Assembly (NCBI GenBank): GCA_966211525.1
Contig: CBIHOZ010000015.1
Location: 3,251-67,250 of the forward strand
DNA length: 64,000 nucleotides
From: Ohtaekwangia sp966211525
GTDB lineage: Bacteria; Bacteroidota; Bacteroidia; Cytophagales; Cyclobacteriaceae
Reading direction: 5' to 3'
How positions within the stretch are numbered: position 1 is the stretch's first letter; each line of letters starts with the position of its first letter. The translations under genes and the position numbers were made by a program. The notes beneath the pieces were generated by a model. It was given only the letters and a program-made list of their open reading frames with translations, was not told where the DNA came from and ran no database searches. This document shows positions 26,460 through 34,838 of this stretch, one piece after another.

Positions 26460-27095
26460 TTACGGGCGATAGTATTTTTTGCGCCACATCGGATATTCTT
26501 TCTTCTTGATGCGTTCTAAAATCACGAAGAGTGCCCCTCCCCAGAAGTTACGCATTCCAAATCCTCTTGGTACTCCGGTTACACGTTCTGAAAACAGAAC
26601 CTCTTTGGTGTCCAGTTTGATGAACGTTACCCACACCGATGCTTCTTCATTTAATTTGCTGAAGCTCTCTACGTTGAACATCATACCGATACCGGATAAA
26701 CCTTTGAAGTCGTACGATGAAACGATTGCCGCTACACCATCTCTGTTCAGGTGTATATAATCTTTGTCTGAGTTCGAGAGCATGGACAATACATCGAGTG
26801 ATGCATTGTTATCAAGTGTAGGCTGAATGTTTTTATCGATCTTCTTTTTCTCAATCGCCAAAGCAATATCATACTTTTCACCTTCTGTAACCATGAGATT
26901 ATTCCACGCCTCCACCAGGTGACGTATGTCTGATTCGGAGCCAAGCTTCTCGCGATCGCCGATTAATTTTGCCTGCGAAAAGTCAAGACCAAGCCAGGTA
27001 ATTTTTGCATCTTCCCTGAATACATCGCTGCGATCCTGAGCAACCGCTATAGAAGCAACAAACAAGAGGACGATGAGGGTTTTGAGTTGTTTCAT
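26460..27095 (-). CDS. Exported protein in the pigment cluster, unknown
   Basis: A 211-residue protein with a signal peptide (MKQLKTLIVLLFVASIAVAQ). The mature part begins with a conserved-looking strand WLGLDFSQAKLIGDRE and ends in a basic tail (ERIKKKEYPMWRKKYY) after an NFWGGALFVIL segment. I do not recognise a named domain. It is transcribed with the cluster, ends in front of a terminator hairpin, and would act in the periplasm. Confidence 0.7.
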   Translation of the reverse strand: MKQLKTLIVLLFVASIAVAQDRSDVFREDAKITWLGLDFSQAKLIGDREKLGSESDIRHLVEAWNNLMVTEGEKYDIALAIEKKKIDKNIQPTLDNNASLDVLSMLSNSDKDYIHLNRDGVAAIVSSYDFKGLSGIGMMFNVESFSKLNEEASVWVTFIKLDTKEVLFSERVTGVPRGFGMRNFWGGALFVILERIKKKEYPMWRKKYYRP

Positions 27096-27156
27096 AGTTC
27101 GTGTTTAAGAATATAGTTTACGCGTTATTTCCTGTAGCGTTAAGGTGCCTATAGAA

Positions 27157-27585
27157 TTAAGGCATTTCAATTTTAGCAAAAATTCTCATTTCGCAAGAGC
27201 ACAACAGTTGCCCGTCCTGCTCAACTTTACCCTGTGCTATAGTTAACTCCAGCACCTGGTTAACAATGCGAATAGAAGTTGTTATAGTCGAGTTCTCGCG
27301 CGGCAACGCATTGATTTTTAAATCTCTGACAGCCGCTATATATCCGATGGGTACCGGTATATTTTTTTGTTGACATTGATACCCAACATGTACGGCAGCC
27401 GTTTGTGCTATATTTTCCACAAGTCCGGGTTCTGCAAAGTATCCTTCACTTACAAATACATTATCAGGCTCTATTGCGAGTTGTGTCACAGCATGCTCAT
27501 CGCTTACTTCCACCAGGTTGTGGATCATCACAATTGGTTCGCGCTGCGGGATATAGTTTGTAATGTTGGATTTGGTTGCAAGCAT
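27157..27585 (-). CDS. Second hot-dog fold dehydratase
   Basis: From ATG 27585 (MLATKSNITNYIPQREP...) the protein has 142 residues. It shows the FabZ-like layout with YIPQREPIVMIHNLVEV and the active helix region GYFAEPGLVENIAQTAAVHVGYQC, where a Glu replaces the usual His-Phe-Pro-Gly segment of classical FabZ. This matches the divergent ApeP-type partner of the ApeI:ApeP dehydratase pair known in E. coli. The 40 residues encoded upstream of ATG 27585 overlap the acyltransferase gene and are not part of the family, so the longer start is rejected. Confidence 0.82.
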   Translation of the reverse strand: MLATKSNITNYIPQREPIVMIHNLVEVSDEHAVTQLAIEPDNVFVSEGYFAEPGLVENIAQTAAVHVGYQCQQKNIPVPIGYIAAVRDLKINALPRENSTITTSIRIVNQVLELTIAQGKVEQDGQLLCSCEMRIFAKIEMP

Positions 27586-27628
27586 GATGTTTACTTTTCT
27601 GACGGTACATGTGCGGTATGGCCGACTC

Positions 27629-28513
27629 TTATTTTCCCCAAAAGTTATAATAATTAAACCACTGTATCGGGTATAGAAATACTTTTTGCTCGAGCTCCGC
27701 GACAAAAGCCTTCATCAGTTTTTCTGTAAACTCCTGTTTGGGCTCGTCATCCTTGCGTTCATAAAGGTCGCTACCAAAAAAATGATAATGTGTAGGCGAT
27801 TCCTTAAAGGCAAATACGATGGATACCGGTACTTTGAAACCTGCAGCAAGTTGAAACGGCCCCAGCGGAAACAACGCTTTGTCTCCGAGAAAATCCAATG
27901 CAAGTGTTTTATTGCCTTCGAGAAAACGATCGGCATGCAGACAGATCAATTCATTGCGTTGCAACGCCTGGCCTATTGCATATACGTGCGAGATGTCGTT
28001 CTTGATAACGATCACGTTGAAGTTATGACCACCGGTAACTTCCTGCAGGTATTGTTTGATGCGTTCATGTTCGCCATCAAACATCACTACGTTAACACGC
28101 GTATTCAGACGTTTTAACAAATGACCGGCTGCCTCCCAGTTGCCTACGTGGCCACTGAGTAATATACCGCCACGGCCACCTTTTACGATGTCGCGGAGAT
28201 TTTCTTCACCATCAAAATTATAGGTAAACTTATTATCGATGCCGGCCATTACAATGACCTTGTCCAGTAACGTCTGACCAAAAACGTAATAGTTACTATA
28301 TATCTTCAGCAGCGAGGAAAGCTTTCCGTACTTGAGTCGCTTTCTGAAGTAGGCATAGATATGCTTTGATGAACTCCAGGAGACCAGAAAATAATAACCG
28401 GCAACAAACCTTAGTAAAAAGTACGCGGGTTTCACTCCCATGTACTTTATTACATAGACGAATATCCTATAACCTAGTTTGTTACCTTTCGATTTACCTT
28501 GCCATCGCGGCAT
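27629..28513 (-). CDS. LpxL/HtrB-like acyltransferase
   Basis: A 294-residue acyltransferase of the lipid A late-acylation family, with one N-terminal hydrophobic segment (YFLLRFVAGYYFLVSW) and the catalytic motif SGHVGNWEAAG (H-x4-E), followed by LHADRFLEGNKTLALDFLG. In aryl-polyene and flexirubin clusters a relative of this family attaches the aryl polyene acyl chain to a lipid or dialkylresorcinol acceptor. It sits between an ACP and a dehydratase. Lipid A itself is less likely as substrate because of this context. Confidence 0.87.
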   Translation of the reverse strand: MPRWQGKSKGNKLGYRIFVYVIKYMGVKPAYFLLRFVAGYYFLVSWSSSKHIYAYFRKRLKYGKLSSLLKIYSNYYVFGQTLLDKVIVMAGIDNKFTYNFDGEENLRDIVKGGRGGILLSGHVGNWEAAGHLLKRLNTRVNVVMFDGEHERIKQYLQEVTGGHNFNVIVIKNDISHVYAIGQALQRNELICLHADRFLEGNKTLALDFLGDKALFPLGPFQLAAGFKVPVSIVFAFKESPTHYHFFGSDLYERKDDEPKQEFTEKLMKAFVAELEQKVFLYPIQWFNYYNFWGK

Positions 28514-28517
28514 AGGC

Positions 28518-28775
28518 TCATGAAGTTACTTTCTCTCCTACGCGGTTCGTCACGTAGTCATAGAAGTTCTGAAAAGTAACAATGTTCACGAAGTCTTCCG
28601 GCTTTACTTTAAAACCGAAGTTACTTTCAATTACCACCACCAGGTCAATGTAGTCGAGGCTATCCAGCTCAAGCGTTTCGCGCAGGTTGGCTTCCGGAAC
28701 AATTTTGCCGGCCTCTACCTCAAATTCTTCTACTAAAAACCCATTGATTTTTTCAATGATTGCTGTTTGATTCAT
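28518..28775 (-). CDS. Acyl carrier protein
   Basis: An 85-residue ACP with the pantetheine site LELDSLDYIDLVVVIE and the helix-3 pattern FGFKVKPEDFVNIVTFQNFYDYV. ATG 28775 lies two bases after the stop of the upstream ketosynthase; an in-frame start at 28790 would run back into that gene. With the neighbouring ketosynthase and acyltransferase it likely forms the elongation or loading unit of the pathway. Confidence 0.92.
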   Translation of the reverse strand: MNQTAIIEKINGFLVEEFEVEAGKIVPEANLRETLELDSLDYIDLVVVIESNFGFKVKPEDFVNIVTFQNFYDYVTNRVGEKVTS

Positions 28776-28777
28776 CG

Positions 28778-30001
28778 CTATTGCTTCCACTTTTTAACAA
28801 TTAAGGTCGAGTTTGTTCCTCCGAATCCGAAAGAATTAGACAAAAATACGTCAATATTTTTATTCTGGGCCTTCGTGATAATATTCAGGCGCTCAGAGTC
28901 TTCGTCAGGAGTTTCGAAATTGATATTCGGTGCCATGAACGAATTTTGCATCATCAGCAACGAGTATACAATTTCACTCGCACCAGCCATCCAACATTCG
29001 TGGCCAGTCATTGATTTGGTTGAACTCACCGGTGTATTTACGTCACCAAACACATCGAATATAGCTTTCGCTTCGCTTGCATCTCCTGCCGGTGTAGAGG
29101 TTGCATGTGCGTTGATATAGTCTATCTCAGAAGCCTTCAAACCGGAATCCTTCATCGCGATGCGAAGTGATCGGGCCGGCCCCTGAACGGTTGGGTTGGA
29201 GATGTGCTCACCGTTCGAGGAGAAACCATAGCCAATCACCTCTCCCAATATTTTTGCGCCTCTTCGTTGTGCAGACTCCAGGCTTTCGAGGATAACAGTT
29301 GCCGCACCTCCGCTGGGTACCAAACCATCGCGGTTCTTATCAAATGGTCTTGATGCTGCAGTCGGATTATTCTCGCGGATCGAGAATGCACTCAACGCAT
29401 CAAAGTTTCCCATCGAATACTTATTAGTCTCTTGCGCTCCGCCACAGATGATGCAGTCCTGCATGCCGTTCTTGATAAACATGGCAGCGAGCCCTATAGA
29501 ATGCGAACCACTGGCACAGGCAGCACTCACGGTAAAGTTTATACCCTTTAACCTGAAGATCGTGGCCAGGTTCATGTTTACCGTTGAGTTCAGTGACTGA
29601 AATACTGAACCTGATCCGATAAGCATTGTATCTTTTTTCTCGCGGATGATATCCGTTGCTTCGATAACCGGCTGGGCAGAACTGTCGTTACCGAAAATAA
29701 TTCCGATCTCGTGCTGGTCGATATAGTCCTGATCAAGACCTGCGTTCTTCAATGCTTCTGTTGTAGACATGAAAGCATATTCACCTTGCTCCGGTAACAT
29801 GATGCGCGCACGTCTGTCGAGCACACCCTTCAGAGAAGGTTTCTCTACTTTACCGGTAAGCCCCGAACGATACCCCATTTCCTTCCTGGCAGGATCCAGC
29901 CATATACCAGATTTACCATCATAAAGTGATTGCGTTACTTCCGCCAGGTCTTTGCCGATGCAGGAATAGATACCGATGCCCGTAATAACAACTCTATTCA
30001 T
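28778..30001 (-). CDS. Beta-ketoacyl-ACP synthase (FabF/FabB type)
   Basis: A 407-residue condensing enzyme with full active site: VSAACASGSHSIGLA, INAHATSTPAGD (HAT in place of HGT) and TKSMTGHECWMAGASE. The GHECWMAG variant is typical of aryl-polyene-type ketosynthases rather than housekeeping FabF. It is the first of three catalytic ketosynthases along the operon and lies next to an ACP. A promoter-like box upstream suggests it heads a sub-transcript. Confidence 0.92.
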   Translation of the reverse strand: MNRVVITGIGIYSCIGKDLAEVTQSLYDGKSGIWLDPARKEMGYRSGLTGKVEKPSLKGVLDRRARIMLPEQGEYAFMSTTEALKNAGLDQDYIDQHEIGIIFGNDSSAQPVIEATDIIREKKDTMLIGSGSVFQSLNSTVNMNLATIFRLKGINFTVSAACASGSHSIGLAAMFIKNGMQDCIICGGAQETNKYSMGNFDALSAFSIRENNPTAASRPFDKNRDGLVPSGGAATVILESLESAQRRGAKILGEVIGYGFSSNGEHISNPTVQGPARSLRIAMKDSGLKASEIDYINAHATSTPAGDASEAKAIFDVFGDVNTPVSSTKSMTGHECWMAGASEIVYSLLMMQNSFMAPNINFETPDEDSERLNIITKAQNKNIDVFLSNSFGFGGTNSTLIVKKWKQ

Positions 30002-30066
30002 AGAGAGGTCAAGGTTTTTTTAAATGTTTACCTTCCCGGCCAGGGGCAGGTAATGTTTTATTTTGG

Positions 30067-30074
30067 CAAAAATA
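30067..30074 (-). promoter_or_regulatory. Internal -7 promoter box in the pigment cluster
   Basis: In the 153-base gap before the ketosynthase at 28778, the minus strand reads TATTTTTG, a perfect TAnnTTTG match, preceded at 19 bases by TGG (consensus TTG). This could start a separate transcript covering the downstream pigment genes. Confidence 0.4.
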
Positions 30075-30154
30075 ATTTTTTTAATTCTGATTGCCACCAT
30101 TAACCCATGTAGTGCTACAAAGATTAGCAGTGATGTACCTTTTTAGAGAATTAT

Positions 30155-30883
30155 CTACGAATAAAGGCCTCCGTTGATAGAGAGTACTGTACCCGTGATA
30201 TAGGATGCTTTAGGTGATGCCAGAAATACAATTGCTTCAGCTACTTCTTCCGGTTCACCAAAGCGTTGCATCGGTATAAGTGCTTTCAGTTCCTGCTCAT
30301 TCAGATCCTGCGTCATATCGGTACGAATAAAACCAGGTGCAACAGCGTTAACAGTTATGTTTCTGCGGGCAACTTCCTGCGCCAATGCTTTGGTAGCACC
30401 GATCACACCGGCTTTCGCTGCTGAGTAATTTACCTGGCCCGGCATACCTTTTATACCGGACAGTGAAACCACATTTACAATTCTGCCATAACGCTTTTTC
30501 AACATGCTGTTTACAACCAGTCGCGTTACATAGAAGAAGCCATCGAGGCTCGATCCCAACACACCATCCCACTGCTCATCGGTCATCCACATCAGCAATG
30601 TGTCCTGACGTATACCAGCATTGTTTACCAGGATTTCGATCTGCTTGTCAGCATTCTTTTCCATCCATCCACCCAACGCAGTGGCTACCTCTTCTTTATT
30701 CGAAACATCAAACTTCAACAGTTCACCGGTAACATTTTTCTCCTGCACGAGCTTCTGCGTGTTCAATGCTTCTGCTTCGTTGCTCTTGTAGTTGATGAGT
30801 ATATTATATCCTTGTTCGGCAAGTTTAATGGCAATGGAACGACCAATGCCACGTGAACCTCCTGTAACGAGTGCGTATTTCAT
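30155..30883 (-). CDS. 3-oxoacyl-ACP reductase (SDR, FabG-like)
   Basis: A 242-residue short-chain dehydrogenase with VTGGSRGIGRS cofactor motif, LVNNAGI, and catalytic Ser-Tyr-Lys in VNVVSLSGIKG and NYSAAKAG. It reduces the beta-keto group after each condensation using NADPH; as the only ketoreductase in the cluster it probably serves every cycle (ApeQ role). It is separated by 35 bases from the ammonia-lyase upstream and by a 153-base gap from the ketosynthase downstream. Confidence 0.93.
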   Translation of the reverse strand: MKYALVTGGSRGIGRSIAIKLAEQGYNILINYKSNEAEALNTQKLVQEKNVTGELLKFDVSNKEEVATALGGWMEKNADKQIEILVNNAGIRQDTLLMWMTDEQWDGVLGSSLDGFFYVTRLVVNSMLKKRYGRIVNVVSLSGIKGMPGQVNYSAAKAGVIGATKALAQEVARRNITVNAVAPGFIRTDMTQDLNEQELKALIPMQRFGEPEEVAEAIVFLASPKASYITGTVLSINGGLYS

Positions 30884-30918
30884 TTAACAGTTTTTATAGT
30901 GGATGTGTGGGACAATAT

Positions 30919-32463
30919 TTAGTTCAACGGAAACGTAGCGCCAAGATTTACCAGGTACTTGCGTATTGTCTGTATATCGTTATACCGTGGTTTATCTTCG
31001 AGCACCGGTCCTACCAGCGCGCGGAACTCATCATATACTTTGGTAGTAAATGACGAAAGACGTGTATGACATTTCAGGAAATCGATAGCCTGCACTACAG
31101 CAAAGAGCTGAATGGTAAGCACATCAAAACTGTTGTCGATTACGCGTTTTGTCATCAGTGCAGCGTTACATCCCATACTAACAATATCCTGGTTGTCATT
31201 GTTATTGGAAATGCTGTGGAGATACATCGGGAACGATAACGTCTGGTTCTCGGCCGTTGTAGATGTTGCCATGAACTGCATACCCTGCAAACCGAAATTC
31301 AAACCGAGTGTTCCAAGGTTGATGAACGGAGGAAGTTTCTGATTGAGTTTATCGTTGAGCAGGTAATTCAACTGCCGTTCTGAAAGCATGGTAAGCTTCG
31401 TGATAACGATCTTCAGTTTATCCATAGCCAGCGAAACATAGTCACCGTGGAAGTTACCACCGTGGTATACCATTTCGCGTTCGTGATCGATCACAGGGTT
31501 GTCGTTGGCCGAGTTCACTTCATCTTCCAGCACGCGCTGTACTTCAACCAACGTATCGTATACCGGTCCGAGGATCTGCGGCACACAACGCAGTGAGTAA
31601 TACTCCTGCACTTTGTCAGTAAATACAGCTTCTACAATCTTTCTATGGTATAAATGTTCCGGACGTTTACGAATCAATTTACTGTCGGCCAACACGGTAC
31701 GGATACCGGCCGCAATCTTTGTTTGTCCGTTGTGAAGTTTTACGTGGTTGAGTTCTTCCGAGAAGTGATCGTCAAACGACTTCATCAGTTCATTGGTGAT
31801 CGCGGAAAGAATAGTAGCACATGAAAGCAGACGCTTCGCCTGAATAATGTTAACCATACCGACACCGGTCATGGCGGAAGTTCCGTTCATAAGACCGAGT
31901 CCTTCACGCAAGTAAATGTCCAATGGCTTGAGACCGTTTTCAGAATATACTTCCTTTGCCGGACGAAGTTTACCGTCCACCAATACTTCCCCTTCGCCTA
32001 TCAGGTTGAGCGCCAGGTGTGCTAACTGCACGAGGTCACCGCTGGCACCTACACCACCGCGTTCGAAAATACACGCACTGATTTTTTTGTTGAGCAAGTC
32101 ACGAATCAATTCCGCTGTCTCAACGTGTACACCCGAGACACCCTGCATCAGGCTGTTCAGTCGGGCGAGCATGGTAGCACGCGAAAGTTCTTCTGTGAAG
32201 GGTTGACCCGAGCCCGCACTGTGACTTCGGATAAGATTAAACTGAAGCTGACGCTGGTCCTCTTCACTGATTTTATATTGAGCCATCGGTCCAAAGCCGG
32301 TATTGATACCGTAAATGACTTTGTTCTGCGCGTAAGACTGCAGAAAGTCAAAGTTCACTACTACTTTTTCGCGGGCCGTGTTGTCCAATTCTACTTTATC
32401 ATTCTGATAAAGTAATTTTTCGAAATCGTCAACAGACAATTTTCTGTTCCCAACAGTGATCAT
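30919..32463 (-). CDS. Aromatic amino acid ammonia-lyase (HAL/TAL family)
   Basis: A 514-residue MIO-type ammonia-lyase. The MIO-forming Ala-Ser-Gly is at residues 140-142 (GGVGASGDLVQLAHLAL), and the Tyr loop VIYGINTGFGPMA at about 50-61 is present. As the first gene of the pigment cluster it most likely makes 4-coumarate from tyrosine as aromatic starter. The residues often used to predict specificity read Ser80-His81 (NLIRSHSAG), as in histidine ammonia-lyases rather than the His-Leu of proteobacterial tyrosine ammonia-lyases, so its substrate is not proven by sequence. Histidine breakdown genes are absent nearby. Confidence 0.9.
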   Translation of the reverse strand: MITVGNRKLSVDDFEKLLYQNDKVELDNTAREKVVVNFDFLQSYAQNKVIYGINTGFGPMAQYKISEEDQRQLQFNLIRSHSAGSGQPFTEELSRATMLARLNSLMQGVSGVHVETAELIRDLLNKKISACIFERGGVGASGDLVQLAHLALNLIGEGEVLVDGKLRPAKEVYSENGLKPLDIYLREGLGLMNGTSAMTGVGMVNIIQAKRLLSCATILSAITNELMKSFDDHFSEELNHVKLHNGQTKIAAGIRTVLADSKLIRKRPEHLYHRKIVEAVFTDKVQEYYSLRCVPQILGPVYDTLVEVQRVLEDEVNSANDNPVIDHEREMVYHGGNFHGDYVSLAMDKLKIVITKLTMLSERQLNYLLNDKLNQKLPPFINLGTLGLNFGLQGMQFMATSTTAENQTLSFPMYLHSISNNNDNQDIVSMGCNAALMTKRVIDNSFDVLTIQLFAVVQAIDFLKCHTRLSSFTTKVYDEFRALVGPVLEDKPRYNDIQTIRKYLVNLGATFPLN

Positions 32464-32491
32464 ACTAACTAAGATTTAGGCAAAAGTTGCG

Positions 32492-32499
32492 CAAAATAA
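32492..32499 (-). promoter_or_regulatory. Candidate -7 box for the pigment operon
   Basis: The minus strand reads TTATTTTG, one mismatch to TAnnTTTG, about 29 bases before the ammonia-lyase ATG. A -33 TTG at the correct distance is not evident. The intergenic region is shared with the divergent patatin gene. Confidence 0.35.
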
Positions 32500-32630
32500 C
32501 AAAACTGAAAGCAATATTCCCATTTGGTGTATTGTTCTGGTAGCTTTTTGTTAAGTCTATCCTCCAAAAAGTGACACTTTATCGGACGTATCTTTAGCCA
32601 GTAAATGAATAATAGTATTTTGAAGCCCTC

Positions 32631-34838
32631 ATGGTGAAGTACCCGATCACAATTGTCTTTTTGTTCGTTGTAAGTTTAACAGCAGCCCAACCAAAAATCG
32701 GGCTGACGCTGAGTGGCGGTGGCGCAAAAGGTCTCGCGCATATTGGTATACTCGAAGCCATTGACAGCGCGGGACTTAAGGTTGATTATCTCACTGGCAC
32801 CAGCATGGGCAGCATCATCGGTGCCTTGTATGCTGCCGGCTATTCTGGTAAAGAGATTGAGAAGATTGCACGCGCTATGGATTGGGGAGTTCTTTTCTCA
32901 GGCAAGCCTTCCATCAGTAATGTCAACATTGACGAGAAGAATGAGTTTGGCAATTATGCGATCGAGATACCGTTCGAAAATGGAAAGTTCAAGATCGCTT
33001 CCGGAATTATTGAAGGTCAGGAGATCTGGCTGAAGTTTCAGGAACTGTTGCTACCGGTATACGATGTCAAAGACTTTTCAAAATTTCCGATACCGTTCAA
33101 ATGTGTTGCTACCGATGTAGGTACCGGTAAAGCTGTACTGCTCGACCAGGGCGAACTTGTTACCGCGATACGATCGAGCATGGCTATACCTTCTGTGTTT
33201 ACGGCCATCGATTACAACGGCACCAAACTGGTAGATGGTGGTGTAGTACGAAACTTCCCGGTGCGCGATGCCAAAGCGATGGGCGCAGATATACTCATCG
33301 GTGTAAATCTTTCGCAAGGGCTTCGGCCGGCTAAAGAGCTCAACAGTGCTATAGATATACTATACCAGATCGGCTTCTATAAAGATGCTGACGACTTTGA
33401 GCGCGAACGCAAACTCTGTGATATACTCATTGAACCTGATCTGAAAGATTTTACTGCCGCCAGTTTCAATAGTGCCGATAGTATTATTGAACGTGGTAAA
33501 GATACAGGCAACAAATTTTACCCGGTGTTCAAACGACTGGCAGACTCCCTTCGCCAGATATACCCCAAGTATAAAGTGACCGCCAAACGTTTACCGGCCA
33601 TCAAAAAGATAACGGTGGATGACATGAAGGTTGAAGGACTTCACCACACCACGAAGACATCGTTCATAAACCGTCTGCATCTTGAAAAAGGAAAAGCGTA
33701 TGATGGTGTTGAAGTGGCTGATGCCATTCGCAGAGTATACGGTTCACAAAACTACAGGCGTATAGCCTATGAGTGGCAACCCACCAGCCCCGGCAAAGCC
33801 AATCTCAAATTCAATGTGATTGAGCAGCCTCTCACCTATTTCAAGGTCGGTATACATTACCATACGTTTAGTAACGTAGCACTCATTGCAGCCGTAACAT
33901 CCAAGAACCTGTTGTTCGATCGATCGAAGACAACGGTCAAGGCAAACATCAGCGAGAACTTTCGTTTTCTCATCGAGCACAATCAAACCTTCGGTGAATC
34001 AGAGAATAACAACCTGATACTTTCCATGTATCACGAGCGTTTTCGGTTTCCGATCTATGCTGATTTTGAACAGACACATATATACCGCAGCCGCTATGCC
34101 GACTTTGACGCGCGCCTTCAGCATACATTCGGGTTCAGCCAGGCGATTGGTATAGGGGCATCGCTGGAGTATTTTAAAATCAAACCGAAGATGCGTGCCG
34201 ATGTAGCCGCAGAAGCCAGCAACAGTTACCTGACAAACTATATATACTATCAACTCAATACACTCAACAAGCGAAACTTCTCCACGCGCGGCTGGAATGT
34301 TAAAGGCCAGCTGGGATGGGTATATGCACAGGAACCACGAAGCATCGCTTTCGAAACCGACTCCCTTACACAGTCTGATACTACCAACCTGCATGGCTAT
34401 GCACAGTTTCGTTTCAAAGCAGAAAACTTCAAACCACTGTCGCCTCGCATCACCTTGCTTACACAGTTCAACACAGCGATTAACTTCTCACCGCGCGAAG
34501 CCTATCTCAACTTCTTTAATATAGGGGGCATCAACGATTTTATACGCAACCAGGTACCGTTCACCGGTCTCAATGAATATCAACTTACCACACATAGTGT
34601 TGGTGTACTGATGACCGGCCTGCAATACCAGATTTCCAAAAGTTTATATGCTACAGCACGGATCAACGGAGCGGTATATGATTTTCTCGAAGATGATAAC
34701 CGGAGAACAAGATACCTCTCAGGCTATGGATTGTCCATTGGATATGATTCCGGTATAGGTCCCATCAGCCTTTCTGTGATGTATAGCGATCAGTCGAATA
34801 AAGTACTTGGCTATGTAAACATCGGTTTTACATTCTGA
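32631..34838 (+). CDS. Patatin-like phospholipase with outer-membrane barrel
   Basis: A 735-residue exported protein. After a signal peptide (to about residue 19, SLTAAQ) comes a patatin domain with the glycine loop LSGGGAKGLAHIG, nucleophile elbow GTSMGS and the Asp of DGGVVRNFP. It is followed by a POTRA-like segment near 330-400 and a C-terminal beta-barrel ending in YVNIGFTF, the terminal aromatic expected of outer-membrane barrels. This patatin-POTRA-barrel layout is that of the PlpD / type Vd-like family. It is divergent from the pigment operon; a role in phospholipid turnover is likely, but no link with the pigment is shown. Confidence 0.93.
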   Translation: MVKYPITIVFLFVVSLTAAQPKIGLTLSGGGAKGLAHIGILEAIDSAGLKVDYLTGTSMGSIIGALYAAGYSGKEIEKIARAMDWGVLFSGKPSISNVNIDEKNEFGNYAIEIPFENGKFKIASGIIEGQEIWLKFQELLLPVYDVKDFSKFPIPFKCVATDVGTGKAVLLDQGELVTAIRSSMAIPSVFTAIDYNGTKLVDGGVVRNFPVRDAKAMGADILIGVNLSQGLRPAKELNSAIDILYQIGFYKDADDFERERKLCDILIEPDLKDFTAASFNSADSIIERGKDTGNKFYPVFKRLADSLRQIYPKYKVTAKRLPAIKKITVDDMKVEGLHHTTKTSFINRLHLEKGKAYDGVEVADAIRRVYGSQNYRRIAYEWQPTSPGKANLKFNVIEQPLTYFKVGIHYHTFSNVALIAAVTSKNLLFDRSKTTVKANISENFRFLIEHNQTFGESENNNLILSMYHERFRFPIYADFEQTHIYRSRYADFDARLQHTFGFSQAIGIGASLEYFKIKPKMRADVAAEASNSYLTNYIYYQLNTLNKRNFSTRGWNVKGQLGWVYAQEPRSIAFETDSLTQSDTTNLHGYAQFRFKAENFKPLSPRITLLTQFNTAINFSPREAYLNFFNIGGINDFIRNQVPFTGLNEYQLTTHSVGVLMTGLQYQISKSLYATARINGAVYDFLEDDNRRTRYLSGYGLSIGYDSGIGPISLSVMYSDQSNKVLGYVNIGFTF

